Shown here: piece after piece, positions 1-8,455 of the stretch
Position numbering within the stretch: position 1 is the first letter of the stretch
How the letters are laid out: every line of letters starts with the position of its first letter
NCBI GenBank assembly: GCA_002503215.1
Contig: DARG01000017.1
Span: 1-50,335 of the forward strand
Direction of reading: 5' to 3'
Source: Candidatus Parvarchaeota archaeon UBA446
Lineage (GTDB): Archaea; Nanobdellota; Nanobdellia; Parvarchaeales; Parvarchaeaceae
DNA length: 50,335 nt
Program-made: the position numbers and the translations under genes
Notes under the pieces: generated by a model
What the model saw: only the letters and a program-made list of their open reading frames with translations
Told to the model about the DNA's origin: nothing
Database searches by the model: none

Positions 1-103
1 ATTTAAATCTTTTGTTTTTATGTATTAAAAAATAAAAATCAATAACTTACATAATAAACCAAAAACAAATAAATTTTAAAAGTTTTTATTTTGTATTTAA
101 AGG

Positions 104-110
104 TTTAAAT
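104..110 (+). promoter_or_regulatory. TATA box of the aldolase pair
   Basis: The sequence TTTAAAT lies about 26 bases before the ATG at 133. That is the distance expected for an archaeal TATA box driving a leaderless transcript. No Shine-Dalgarno motif precedes the ATG. The assignment rests on position and composition only, in an AT-rich region. Confidence 0.45.
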
Positions 111-132
111 GTTAAAATTTTAATATAATAAT

Positions 133-876
133 ATGGAACAAAACGAAATAGACAAAATAATGGGCGTTGTAGATCATACATTATTAAAACCTTATGCAAG
201 CGAAAAAGAAATCAAGAAATTTTTAGATGAGGCAATGACATTAAAGACTTACAGTGTTTGTATACATCCTTTGTATGCAAAAACGGCAAGAAATTACCTG
301 ATTAAAAAAGGTTACAGCCAAAAGATCGCTGTAACTATGGATTTTCCGATGGGGGTATTTCCTACTATTGCCAGAGTTAAAATGTTAAAGTCATTGTTAA
401 AGAATATCGATGAAGCAGATTTCGTTGTACAAGTAGGGTATATTAAATCAAAAAAGTTTAATGCCGTTAAAAAGGACATAGATAAGCTCGTTGATGTAGC
501 CCACCAAAACGGGAAAATCATAAAATTTATAGTCGAAGATGCATATACTAGCAAAGAGGAAAAGGAAAAGCTCTATGAAATTGTATGCACTTCAAAGGCA
601 GATTTCATAAAAACCAGTACTGGATTTGCTGAAAAAGAATATGCAGAAAGCATAGGAAATAGAATAGGTGCTACAGCCGAGAACGTGAAATTTATGGCCG
701 AAACGATAAAAAGAGTAAATTCAAACATAGGTATAAAAGCATCCGGCGGTATACATTCATACGCACAGATTAAAGAACTTCTAGAATCTTCTGGTAAGAC
801 ATTGGATCCAAAGCAATTCAGACTCGGAATGAGCAGTACGAAAAAGATCTACGATGAGCTGAAGAATATCAAGTAA
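133..876 (+). CDS. deoC: Deoxyribose-phosphate aldolase
   Basis: This enzyme (EC 4.1.2.4) splits 2-deoxyribose-5-phosphate into glyceraldehyde-3-phosphate and acetaldehyde, feeding deoxynucleoside carbon into glycolysis. It is a cytosolic class I TIM-barrel aldolase. The 247 residues match the family length. Visible motifs are DHTLLKP (14-20), Asp96 in DEADFV at the place of the catalytic Asp, the Schiff-base Lys160 in FIKTSTGF, and the second catalytic Lys202 in IKASGGI. The ATG start fits a leaderless transcript behind the TATA box at 104-110. The next gene begins on the base directly after this stop codon, so the two aldolases are very likely co-transcribed. All key residues are present. 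Confidence 0.93.
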   Translation: MEQNEIDKIMGVVDHTLLKPYASEKEIKKFLDEAMTLKTYSVCIHPLYAKTARNYLIKKGYSQKIAVTMDFPMGVFPTIARVKMLKSLLKNIDEADFVVQVGYIKSKKFNAVKKDIDKLVDVAHQNGKIIKFIVEDAYTSKEEKEKLYEIVCTSKADFIKTSTGFAEKEYAESIGNRIGATAENVKFMAETIKRVNSNIGIKASGGIHSYAQIKELLESSGKTLDPKQFRLGMSSTKKIYDELKNIK

Positions 877-1752
877 ATGGAAATAAAAGGCGCTTTGGCC
901 GAGATATTATATGCATTTGATGATAATGGAGATCTTGACAGAGATAAACTTAAAAATTACATAGGTTTTCTGCTGAAAAATGGGATTAGCGGCCTTTTTG
1001 TCGGAGGGATAGCTGCAGAAACAATGTCTTTTTCAAAAGATGATAGGATAGAATGGCTAAAAGCCGTAAATGATACCGCAGGAGGCACGCCGATAATATT
1101 TCAGGTAAACTCTTCAAAAAAAGAGGACATGTTAAGCGAAATAAAAATCGCAGAAAAATATGCTGATGTAATATCCTTTAGTCAGCCATATCCCATTACG
1201 CTTGGAAATGATGAGATAATAAGTTATTTTGGAGAACTTTGCAAAGACACTTCAAAGCCTGTTATGTTATACAACGAACCGGCGGTGGGCAAACCGATCG
1301 ATATAGAAACTCTTAAAGTAATATTGAACAAAAATGATAATATCAGATACTACAAGGACAGTACGCATAACATGATAGACCTCCATAGTTTATTATCTGC
1401 CGGCAGAGAGATATCTGTGCTTGCCGGAAGCGACGGCTTGATATTTGATATAATAAATGCGGGTGGCAAAGGAGTGGTTTCACTGGTTATAAACCCCTTT
1501 CCAGAATTAGTGGTAAAAGTAGTTGATACCTTGCTTAAGAACAGAATAAAAGAGGCATTAGAGTTACAGAGTATTATACTTAAAGTTAGAACTATATTGA
1601 AAAAAGGAGGATTAACTGGTGGATATAGATATGCTATGAATCTTGTTGGAGTGGATATAGGACAACCAAAATTTCCGTATTCTAAGTTGAATGAAAGTAT
1701 AAAAACTGAAATGAAGAGTCAGCTGACATCACTCGGATTGATTCAGAAATGA
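877..1752 (+). CDS. DapA/NAL-family aldolase, probable 2-keto-3-deoxygluconate aldolase
   Basis: This class I aldolase of the dihydrodipicolinate synthase / N-acetylneuraminate lyase family has 291 residues. The conserved Tyr132 (LYNEPAVGKPID) and Schiff-base Lys160 (YYKDS) are visible. The phosphate/carboxylate-binding loop reads GGIAAE (43-48) rather than the usual GTTGE, so the substrate pocket differs from true DapA. Archaeal sugar-acid metabolism uses such enzymes to split 2-keto-3-deoxygluconate, or its phosphate, into pyruvate and glyceraldehyde(-phosphate) in Entner-Doudoroff variants. No lysine-biosynthesis gene is nearby. The ATG follows the deoC stop without a gap, which suggests translational coupling. 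Family assignment is firm; the substrate is inferred. Confidence 0.8.
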   Translation: MEIKGALAEILYAFDDNGDLDRDKLKNYIGFLLKNGISGLFVGGIAAETMSFSKDDRIEWLKAVNDTAGGTPIIFQVNSSKKEDMLSEIKIAEKYADVISFSQPYPITLGNDEIISYFGELCKDTSKPVMLYNEPAVGKPIDIETLKVILNKNDNIRYYKDSTHNMIDLHSLLSAGREISVLAGSDGLIFDIINAGGKGVVSLVINPFPELVVKVVDTLLKNRIKEALELQSIILKVRTILKKGGLTGGYRYAMNLVGVDIGQPKFPYSKLNESIKTEMKSQLTSLGLIQK

Positions 1753-1819
1753 ATGAATAGTAATCCATATAATTAAAGATAAACTTTAAAAACCGCGTCC
1801 ATTTACGCTGATATCGGAG

Positions 1820-2368
1820 CTAAATCTCGCAGTACATGAATATCAGTGGCATGTATACATCGTTACGTTTATAGAATTTCGGTGCCAGACCCCACTTGGT
1901 AAATCCAAGCTTTTGTGCGTATGTGCTTTCCAGTTTTGATAGCTCTACAGAATCGGCTGCGGATAAGACCATAGACAATATCTTAAATTTTCCCTTTGAT
2001 TTATTCTGGAGGTATTCGATTATCTTACCGCCAATACCCTGATCCATATATTGCTTAGCTATCATGGGACTCCTAAGCTCACCTATATAGGGAGAACCCG
2101 GCCATTTACCTCCGATTATATAAGAAAAAGCAATTACTTCTCCGTCTTTTTCGGCAACTGCGGCCATGGCATTTTCATTTAAAATCTGTTTGTAAATTTC
2201 AACAAATCTTTCAAAGCCAAAAGACCTCGTGACTTTCTGGCTGATTGTACTAAGTTCTCCCAGAACAGGGTCAACCCTATTTAGTCCTATAACATTATCA
2301 GTGTTAGACAACATCTTTACTATACTGTCGAAATCGGCAAGTTTAAGATCCCTTACTATTAAATCCAT
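1820..2368 (-). CDS. GNAT-family N-acetyltransferase
   Basis: This is a predicted acetyl-CoA-dependent N-acetyltransferase of the GNAT fold, about 182 residues. The protein opens with the typical strand MDLIVRDLKLADF. The acetyl-CoA pyrophosphate loop is seen as YMDQGIGGKIIEYL, followed by the family's late segment LGFTKWG. A GTG lies 24 bases further upstream in frame, but the ATG at 2368 gives the normal GNAT N-terminus and is preferred. The substrate cannot be read from the sequence. It converges on the aldolase operon, with a 67-base gap that holds no other feature. Confidence 0.8.
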   Translation of the reverse strand: MDLIVRDLKLADFDSIVKMLSNTDNVIGLNRVDPVLGELSTISQKVTRSFGFERFVEIYKQILNENAMAAVAEKDGEVIAFSYIIGGKWPGSPYIGELRSPMIAKQYMDQGIGGKIIEYLQNKSKGKFKILSMVLSAADSVELSKLESTYAQKLGFTKWGLAPKFYKRNDVYMPLIFMYCEI

Positions 2369-2525
2369 ATATATAATTATTATAGAATACACATAAATAC
2401 ATTAGAATTTAGTATGTATCAATAAAATTTGATAAACAAATGAGATAATTCGAGTATAAATCCAATTATTTATTTTGAAGTTCATTTAAAATTTTTTGTT
2501 TACTAGTTATTTTGGTCGCGATTTT

Positions 2526-2948
2526 TTAGTTTATAGCTACTACTTCTATTTCAAATTTTAAATTTTTTCCCGCAAGCGGAAAATTAAAATCAAGAGTGGC
2601 CTCATTTTCATCAACTGCTATTATTGTTGCATGCATGCCATTACTAGCTGAGACGGCTGTGCCTATTTTTATTTCATCCATGCCTTCAAACTGTGTTTTT
2701 GGTATTTTTATTACCATGTCATCATGTCTGTCTCCATACGCTTTGTCTGAAGGTATATCAACAACTTTCTTTTCACCGATTTTCATTCCCATAACAGCAT
2801 CATCAAAACCTTTTATAACATATCCTGAACCAACTTCAAATGAAAGAGGTTCCTTGTCTTTGTTTGAATCAAAAATTGATCCATCTTCTAGATAACCAGT
2901 ATATATTACCTTTATTTTATCGCCTTTTTTAACTTCTGAGTTTTCCAT
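2526..2948 (-). CDS. FKBP-type peptidyl-prolyl cis-trans isomerase, SlyD-like
   Basis: This cytosolic folding helper isomerises X-Pro bonds. The 140 residues contain the split FKBP core (KVIYTGYLEDGSIFDS near 13-28; GSGYVIKGFDDAVMGMKIGEKK near 41-62) interrupted by the insert-in-flap chaperone domain (about 65-120). This is the arrangement of SlyD and archaeal short-type FKBPs. The C-terminus closes with the FKBP strand FEIEVVAI and lacks the histidine-rich metal-binding tail of bacterial SlyD. The ATG at 2948 directly precedes MENSEVKKGDKIKV, a standard start. It is followed downstream by unrelated genes and looks monocistronic. Confidence 0.9.
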   Translation of the reverse strand: MENSEVKKGDKIKVIYTGYLEDGSIFDSNKDKEPLSFEVGSGYVIKGFDDAVMGMKIGEKKVVDIPSDKAYGDRHDDMVIKIPKTQFEGMDEIKIGTAVSASNGMHATIIAVDENEATLDFNFPLAGKNLKFEIEVVAIN

Positions 2949-2978
2949 GCAATCTCAAAAAGTTTTTTATATTTAAAT

Positions 2979-3212
2979 TTAACCTTTGTTCTGAAGATTT
3001 TTGTAGTAGTTTATGCGTTTACGGAAACCAATTAGTGTTAAAATAACCCCTAGTAAGAAAAGAATTAAACTTAATGCGATAAGAGCAATACCTATGTTTA
3101 CGGCTGATTTTCCGAATGATTTTATTATAAATATATCTATGAAAGGTATAATTAATCCTGCTACAAAAATTGATAAACCTATTATAATCAGCCTATTTAA
3201 ATTTCTTAACAT
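2979..3212 (-). CDS. Small membrane protein with two transmembrane helices
   Basis: This is an unrecognised protein of about 77 residues. Two hydrophobic stretches (roughly residues 8-30 and 39-63) flank a short loop with FGKSA. The C-terminal tail is basic (RKRINYYKNLQNK), which suggests a cytoplasmic C-terminus. A TTG occurs two codons upstream, but the ATG at 3212 is the more natural start. It reads in the same direction as the FKBP gene and ends 30 bases before that gene's start, so the two could share a transcript. Function is unknown. Confidence 0.55.
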   Translation of the reverse strand: MLRNLNRLIIIGLSIFVAGLIIPFIDIFIIKSFGKSAVNIGIALIALSLILFLLGVILTLIGFRKRINYYKNLQNKG

Positions 3213-3486
3213 ATCCAAACAAATAACAAATATAGTTTATTATAATTTGATATAATAAAAATATACTTGTCTTCTTTATATGTATCTTTTTTCTATTTTT
3301 GTATTTATACATACAACTTTAGATTTATGTTCAGTTTATATTATACTTTAAGAAGCGTCTTAGATATGGATTTAGATTGTTCAATTTGCAGTTAAAGGAT
3401 TATCTCCTAGTTAAAGCTTCTTACTAAAGATATTAACTTAGAATACCAAATTAAAAGAATTAATCGATGAATTAAGATATAATATT

Positions 3487-4119
3487 ATGGGTATACTTAT
3501 AGTAGTGAGGCACGGATTTAGCGAAACAAATAAAAGGAGATTTCTGTCTCATGATATAGAGGGGTATCCGCTAACTAAAGAAGGTAAGGAATACATTTTG
3601 AAGGCTTCTAAGGACCTAAAGAAATTAGATAATATAAAAGAGATAATATCAAGTCCAATACTAAGAGCAAGGCAAACTGCAGAAATAATATCAGATGCTA
3701 CTGGTTTGAAGATAAAAATAGATGAACGACTTGCAGAAAGACAAATGGGTAATTATAATAATAAAAAGATACCAGATGATGAAAAGCAGGATAAAACAGA
3801 TTATAATTGGCATACAAAAGAGGTACTTAACGGTTATCCAAACGGACTAGAAAAATGGGAAGATATAATGGATAGAACGAATAAATTTCTGGAATCTCTT
3901 CCCGCAAATGAAAATTTTATAGTTGTAACACACGGTGATATAATAAAGGCGATTATAGCCAGCGTGCTAGACCTAGATGAATTTGGTGTTTGGGGTATAA
4001 GGGCCAATCATGGACATTTTACGGTGATAGACAGAGAACGAAAAAGATTACTCTTAATAGGCTCTCCAATTCTATCCGATAACATTATAGAAAAGATAAA
4101 AAATGAATGCACAGTATGA
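3487..4119 (+). CDS. Histidine phosphatase family protein (phosphoglycerate mutase-like)
   Basis: This cytosolic phosphatase or mutase works through a phosphohistidine. The RHG motif (Arg8-His9-Gly10) carries the nucleophilic His. Arg60 in SSPILRARQTA, Glu84 in LAERQMG and the second His149 in VTHGD complete the phosphate pocket. At 210 residues it is the size of small broad-specificity phosphatases rather than full cofactor-dependent phosphoglycerate mutase. Its last 13 bases overlap the start of the dephospho-CoA kinase gene, so the two are translationally coupled. A role linked to CoA or nucleotide metabolism is possible, but the substrate is unknown. Confidence 0.85.
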   Translation: MGILIVVRHGFSETNKRRFLSHDIEGYPLTKEGKEYILKASKDLKKLDNIKEIISSPILRARQTAEIISDATGLKIKIDERLAERQMGNYNNKKIPDDEKQDKTDYNWHTKEVLNGYPNGLEKWEDIMDRTNKFLESLPANENFIVVTHGDIIKAIIASVLDLDEFGVWGIRANHGHFTVIDRERKRLLLIGSPILSDNIIEKIKNECTV

Positions 4120-4670
4120 AAAGTAAATATACGGAAAATTATCTTGAAAGTCTATTTGAGAATGGGAAACCTCTAAGAATAACATTAAAAAGCATTAAAA
4201 GCTTAAGCGCCACACATGGCAAGATATATTCCGGTGAAGAGTTTATAAAGTTAATTTCGAGTAAAGATAACTATCTTATAACCGTCGGCGATATGGTAAC
4301 AATAACAGCTATAAACGGTGGTATAAAGCCAAATTTGGCCATATTTGACACGAAAACCAGACGTAAACATATAAATTACAGTGTTATAACTCAAGCTTAC
4401 AATAGTATCGAAACAGTAAAAAATAAAAAGGGAGAGATAACTCTTGCACTTTATATCACTCTTCTAAGCGGTATTAAAAAAAATGGTACTGCGGTAAGAG
4501 TTATAGGAGAAGAAGATCTAGCGGCACCACTGTGTATAGCAATTTCGAAAAAAGGCACACTTATAGCATGGGGTGTGCCCGGAAAAGGAATAAACATTAT
4601 ACAAGTTAATGAGAGGACAAAAAGGCACGCTATTAATATACTTAATGAAATGAAGAGTAATGGTTATTAA
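4107..4670 (+). CDS. GTP-dependent dephospho-CoA kinase (DUF359 family)
   Basis: This enzyme catalyses the last step of archaeal CoA synthesis, phosphorylating the 3'-hydroxyl of dephospho-CoA with GTP (EC 2.7.1.237). It is unrelated to bacterial CoaE. The 187 residues carry the family signatures GDMVT (61-65), DTKTRR (81-86) and GEEDLAAP (134-141), followed by the GTLIAWGVPGKG segment. An alternative ATG three codons downstream (4116) would reduce the overlap with the preceding phosphatase gene. No other CoA gene is in the window. Assignment follows motif order and length compared with the family first described in Thermococcus. Confidence 0.88.
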   Translation: MHSMKSKYTENYLESLFENGKPLRITLKSIKSLSATHGKIYSGEEFIKLISSKDNYLITVGDMVTITAINGGIKPNLAIFDTKTRRKHINYSVITQAYNSIETVKNKKGEITLALYITLLSGIKKNGTAVRVIGEEDLAAPLCIAISKKGTLIAWGVPGKGINIIQVNERTKRHAINILNEMKSNGY

Positions 4671-4896
4671 ATCTGTATATGCCTATGAATATCTTGATTT
4701 AAGTTGTTTTTGGATTTATTTTCCAATCCAAGTCGATCTAACATAAAAATCAGTTTTAAGTGATTCTATATGTTGACAACTATCATAGTTTTTATCAATA
4801 TGTTCCGTTTATATAATCTTTTGAATGAGATTATAATTAGTTTTCTCTACCTTAGTTTGTCTTAATAAAAGTAGCATAAAATTAAAATTTTTTTAG

Positions 4897-5640
4897 CTAA
4901 ATCTCTCTCCATCTTGATCTCTTTATAGCAAATGCCATAAGCGAAAGTGAGATTACTATAAGTATTATCCAACTTAAATCAAACGTAAGATTTGATACAC
5001 TTAAGAATCCTATACTCCCTTGTGCAATCATAGCAGAATAAGTTGTTGGAGATAGATATGCAAGATATCTAAACGGTAAGGGTATATATGTTATAGGGTA
5101 GTAAACAGGTGGAAGTGTGGATAATAGAAGGGATACAAGCCCCATAAAAGCCCATCCTTCTATTACATCTCTGCTTATTGTAGATATAAAAAAGCCAAGT
5201 GAGATAGAAAACATAAAAGTAAGCAGCATAACGGCTATTATTGTAACAGCTTCGATTGCAGAGATATGTACGAATATAACAGCAAGAACCCCAAGAACAA
5301 CTATGTCAGGTATTGAAAATACTAATTCTGAGAATGCCATGCCTGTAAGGTATTTTACCATTGTAAGTGGAGAACTTACAAGCATGTCCTGCAGTTTCAT
5401 GTCATTCTTTAAGTGTGTAAGGTCACCTTGAAGCGAAATTCCGTTTGTAACCATAGTCATTATAAGTGCTCCCATTATCGCAACATTAAGCAAAGTACCA
5501 TGGCTTACAAAGAAGATTATTAGAAGAAAACCGAATGGTGCCAGTATTGTATTCACCAACATTACAGGAAAGTTTTTCATCGCGTATATCGCGTTCGCCA
5601 GTATGGATGCATATAGCTGGCTAAGACTGTTCCTTTTCAT
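4897..5640 (-). CDS. ABC-2 type exporter permease, copy A of a tandem duplication
   Basis: This integral membrane subunit of an ABC exporter has 247 residues and about six hydrophobic helices. A cytoplasmic N-terminus (MKRNSLSQLYASILANA) is followed by helices starting near residues 22, 50, 105, 130, 165 and 220. The YLSPTTYSAMIAQ region before the last helix is typical of DrrB/ABC-2 permeases. GGAGGA at 5646-5651, inside the end of the ATPase gene, lies five bases before the ATG and fixes the start. The two genes overlap by 20 bases. It is closely similar to copy B at 6778-7521, with identical length. The exported substrate is unknown. Confidence 0.85.
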   Translation of the reverse strand: MKRNSLSQLYASILANAIYAMKNFPVMLVNTILAPFGFLLIIFFVSHGTLLNVAIMGALIMTMVTNGISLQGDLTHLKNDMKLQDMLVSSPLTMVKYLTGMAFSELVFSIPDIVVLGVLAVIFVHISAIEAVTIIAVMLLTFMFSISLGFFISTISRDVIEGWAFMGLVSLLLSTLPPVYYPITYIPLPFRYLAYLSPTTYSAMIAQGSIGFLSVSNLTFDLSWIILIVISLSLMAFAIKRSRWREI

Positions 5641-6556
5641 TTGATTCCTCCTGATTTATGTCACCGACAAGCATGTAAAAGATATCCTCCAAAGACGTAG
5701 GATTTATAGAGAATTTTACTCTGTTTTTTATAAACTCGCTTGCCAGTCTATCAGCTTCTTTCTCGCTTGAAAATATCTGCATAGTTCCATCATCCTTTTT
5801 TACCAATTTTCCCTTTATTTTTTTAATTTTATAGTCCTTTGAAAACACTTTTATGGCATATGGATAACCTATCTTCTTTCTAAGGTCCTCTATTGTACCG
5901 AATGCAATGAGTTTTCCTCCTTCGATAACAGCTATCTTATCTGAAAGTTCTTCTGCTTCTTGTAGATAATGTGTTGTTAATATTATTAAATGGTCTTTCT
6001 TAAGGTTATTCAGCACGGTCCACAGTTCCTTTCTTGAGACGGGATCTAGACCCGTAGTAGGTTCATCTAAAAATATTATATCTGCTTCAGATGACACTGC
6101 CAACGCTACCAGTGCTTTTCTCTTCGTCCCACCAGAAAGCTTGTTAGGAAGTTTGTTTATGTATTTTTCAAGTTTAAATTCATTCAGTGCCTTTTTAGCC
6201 CTTGAAACCGCTTCTCTGTATCCGAATCCTCTCCATAACAAATATGCCGTTATATTTTGCAATGGCGTCATCCAAGGCACTAATCTGCCTTCTTGAGGTA
6301 TTACAGCAATTCTTTCCCTTATATCCTTAGGATTCTTTATTACGTTTGTACCGTCTATAAACACGCTTCCGCTTGTAGGCATAAGTTCCGTAGATATTAT
6401 ACGCATCATAGTCGTTTTACCTGCGCCATTTCTACCTATTACTGTAAGTATCCCATTAACATCGGAATCTATTGTTACTTTATTAAGTGCAGGTTTATTC
6501 TTTCCGGATTTTTCTTTGTATGTCTTGCTTAGATTTTTTATCTGTACCTTAACCAT
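5621..6556 (-). CDS. ABC exporter ATP-binding protein, copy A
   Basis: This is the nucleotide-binding subunit (311 residues) for the copy A permease. Walker A is GRNGAGKTT (41-49), the Q-loop region reads VIPQEGRLVPW, the signature is LSGGTKRK, Walker B is IIFLDEPTTGLDP and the switch His is in LTTHYLQEAEEL. The C-terminal 80 residues form the extra domain usual in DrrA-type exporters. The DNA for residues around the LIAFGTIEDLRKK segment (5771-5918) is about 98% identical to copy B, although the flanking parts of the gene have diverged much more. The gene sits directly after a remnant of a glycosidase 3' end (6575-6614). Confidence 0.9.
   Translation of the reverse strand: MVKVQIKNLSKTYKEKSGKNKPALNKVTIDSDVNGILTVIGRNGAGKTTMMRIISTELMPTSGSVFIDGTNVIKNPKDIRERIAVIPQEGRLVPWMTPLQNITAYLLWRGFGYREAVSRAKKALNEFKLEKYINKLPNKLSGGTKRKALVALAVSSEADIIFLDEPTTGLDPVSRKELWTVLNNLKKDHLIILTTHYLQEAEELSDKIAVIEGGKLIAFGTIEDLRKKIGYPYAIKVFSKDYKIKKIKGKLVKKDDGTMQIFSSEKEADRLASEFIKNRVKFSINPTSLEDIFYMLVGDINQEESNEKEQS
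5771..5918. repeat. Near-identical tract shared with 7652-7799
   Basis: This 148-base stretch differs from 7652-7799 at three positions by eye, all T/C transitions. It lies inside the ATPase copy A gene and matches the same codons of copy B. Flanking parts of the two genes differ at many more positions, including synonymous ones. This local loss of divergence looks like gene conversion. Confidence 0.85.
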
Positions 6557-6574
6557 ATAGGAAATAAATCTATA

Positions 6575-6614
6575 AAGTATTTATTCTTTCTTATGCAGTT
6601 TTAGTTCATTGTAT
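6575..6614 (-). pseudogene. Remnant of the 3' end of the glycosidase gene
   Basis: These 40 bases are identical to 8456-8495, which include the last eleven codons and the stop of the glycosidase gene (…NELKLHKKE). Beyond 6614 the similarity ends abruptly. The remnant precedes ATPase copy A exactly as the real gene end precedes ATPase copy B. It therefore marks the boundary of the duplicated segment. It is not expected to encode anything. Confidence 0.85.
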
Positions 6615-6777
6615 ATAATTAAGCTTATTAAAGACTCCTTCTTATATTATACAAACCACTATGACAAATGAAGATAAAAGTCACACAAAGAAATCTATGC
6701 CTGTCCATGAAAACCACTTAAATTTCGGTATTCTTATAAAATTTTAATAAAAACTAACACGCAATTTAAACGTTAAG

Positions 6778-7521
6778 CTAAACTTCCCTCCATGAGGATT
6801 TCTTTATGGCAAATATCAGAAGTGAAAGTGACACTCCAATAAGGATTACCCAACTCAGATAGAATATAATATTAGATATGCTAAGGATTCCTATGCTTTT
6901 CTGCGCGATAATAGCCGAATAGGTTGTAGGAGAGAGATACGCCAGATAACGGAAAGGCAAAGGGATTTCAGTTATTAGATAATAAACCGGAGGAAATGAA
7001 GCTAACAAAAGAGACACAATCGACATAAAACCTGAGCCCTCAAGAATATCCTTGCTTACCGTAGACACGAAAAAAGACAGTGAAATCGAAAATACGAAGG
7101 TGAGCAGCATGACCGCTACTATAGTAATAGCACTCAATATAGATATATGAACGAAAATGGCGGCAAGAACACCAAGGACTATTAAATCAGGGATCGAGAA
7201 TACAAGCTCAGATAAAGACATACCTGTAAAATACTTTACCATCGTAAGCGGAGAGCCTACCAGCATATCCTGCATACCAAGATCTCTTCTTAAGTGTGTC
7301 AAGTCTCCCTGCAAAGAGATACCATTTTCTAACATCGTCATTATAAGTGAACCCATTATCGCCACGTTAAGTAATGTGCCATGGCTTACAAAAAATATTA
7401 CTAGAAGAAATCCAAGCGGCTGAAGTATAACACTAAATAGCATCACCGGAAAATTCCTAATCAAATATATCTTGTTTTCCAAGATAGAGGCGTACAACTG
7501 ACTAAGATTATTCCTTTTCAT
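6778..7521 (-). CDS. ABC-2 type exporter permease, copy B
   Basis: This is the paralogue of the permease at 4897-5640, with the same length (247 residues counted from the ATG) and gapless similarity throughout. The two share long identical blocks such as FFVSHGTLLNVAIMG and IPLPFRYLAYLSPTTYSA. GGAGGT at 7527-7532 precedes the ATG at 7521 by five bases and decides the start over an in-frame TTG two codons upstream. The gene overlaps the end of its ATPase gene by 14 bases. Predicted topology is six helices with cytoplasmic termini. Whether copies A and B pair with each other's ATPases is open. Confidence 0.85.
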   Translation of the reverse strand: MKRNNLSQLYASILENKIYLIRNFPVMLFSVILQPLGFLLVIFFVSHGTLLNVAIMGSLIMTMLENGISLQGDLTHLRRDLGMQDMLVGSPLTMVKYFTGMSLSELVFSIPDLIVLGVLAAIFVHISILSAITIVAVMLLTFVFSISLSFFVSTVSKDILEGSGFMSIVSLLLASFPPVYYLITEIPLPFRYLAYLSPTTYSAIIAQKSIGILSISNIIFYLSWVILIGVSLSLLIFAIKKSSWREV

Positions 7522-8437
7522 CTGCAACCTCCTGATTTATATCGCCGATGAGCATGTAAAATATATCTTCCAAAGAAGTACGGTCTATGGAGAAATTTAC
7601 ACTGTTTTTTATGAACTCACTTGTCAGTCTCCCAGCTTCTTTCTGGTCGGTAAATATCTGCATAGTTCCATCATCCTTTTTTACCAATTTTCCCCTTATT
7701 TTTTTAATTTTATAGCCCTTTGAAAACACTTTTATGGCATATGGATAACCTATCTTCTTTCTAAGGTCCTCTATTGTACCGAACGCAATGAGTTTTCCTT
7801 CATCAAGGACCGCTATCTTATCCGAGAGCTCTTCTGCTTCCTCAAGGTAATGTGTGGTAAGTATTATAAGATGGTCCTTCTTGATGCGTTTCAAGATGTC
7901 CCAGAGTTCTTTTCTTGAGACGGGATCTAGACCTGTAGTAGGCTCATCTAAAAATATTATATCTGCCTCCGATGATAGAGCCAACCCGACTAAAGTCTTC
8001 CTCTCCGTTCCTCCAGAAAGTGCATTGGGAAGCCTATTCATATATTTTTCAATCTTTAATTCTTTGAACACACTTTTAGCTCTTAAAACAGCTTCACTGT
8101 AACTGAACCCTCTCCATAAAAGGTAGTTGGTTGCATTCTGCAGCGCCGTCATCCAAGGTACAAGTCTTATTTTTTGAGGTATGACGGCTATCCTTCTACG
8201 TATCTTTTCAGGATTCTTTATAATATCTATTCCGTCTATAAATACTCTGCCACTAGTAAGCATTAGCGTAGTCGACATTATACGTACTATAGTCGTTTTA
8301 CCTGCGCCATTCCTGCCTATTAAAGTAAATATCCCACTTACTTCTAAATCCAGGTTTATCTTATGAAGAGAATAGTTTTTCTTTCCGGCTTTGCCCTTAT
8401 ACGCCTTACTAAGATTTTTTATCAATATCCTAACCAT
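7508..8437 (-). CDS. ABC exporter ATP-binding protein, copy B
   Basis: This is the nucleotide-binding subunit (309 residues) of the second exporter. It has Walker A GRNGAGKTT, signature LSGGTERK, Walker B IIFLDEPTTGLDP and switch LTTHYLEEAEEL. It stops two codons earlier than copy A relative to the constant 1,881-base offset. The gene starts 24 bases after the glycosidase stop, so it may be co-transcribed with that enzyme. Most of the protein is diverged from copy A by scattered substitutions, except the 148-base tract at 7652-7799. Copy B is likely the one in the ancestral position, since the intact glycosidase precedes it. Confidence 0.9.
   Translation of the reverse strand: MVRILIKNLSKAYKGKAGKKNYSLHKINLDLEVSGIFTLIGRNGAGKTTIVRIMSTTLMLTSGRVFIDGIDIIKNPEKIRRRIAVIPQKIRLVPWMTALQNATNYLLWRGFSYSEAVLRAKSVFKELKIEKYMNRLPNALSGGTERKTLVGLALSSEADIIFLDEPTTGLDPVSRKELWDILKRIKKDHLIILTTHYLEEAEELSDKIAVLDEGKLIAFGTIEDLRKKIGYPYAIKVFSKGYKIKKIRGKLVKKDDGTMQIFTDQKEAGRLTSEFIKNSVNFSIDRTSLEDIFYMLIGDINQEVADEKE
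7652..7799. repeat. Near-identical tract shared with 5771-5918
   Basis: This is the partner of the 148-base tract in copy A, with three mismatches by eye. It codes for the LIAFGTIEDLRKK to DDGTMQIF part of the ATPase. It is offset from its partner by exactly 1,881 bases, the period of the whole duplication. Confidence 0.85.
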
Positions 8438-8455
8438 AAAGGAGATAACTCCATG

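Noticed and set aside
3213..3486. Longest intergenic stretch, examined for a small RNA or tRNA
   Set aside because: Only AT-rich sequence and a weak AGAAGC/GCTTCT pairing were seen. There is no tRNA cloverleaf or C/D box pair.
4671..4896. Possible regulatory RNA between convergent genes
   Set aside because: T-rich and A-rich runs fit ordinary terminators of the flanking genes. No stable structure or conserved motif was visible.
6661..6747. Short plus-strand reading frame (28 codons, starting MTNEDKSHTKK)
   Set aside because: It lies in the junction region of the duplication. It has no ribosome-binding site, a poorly placed TATA-like sequence and no recognisable family.
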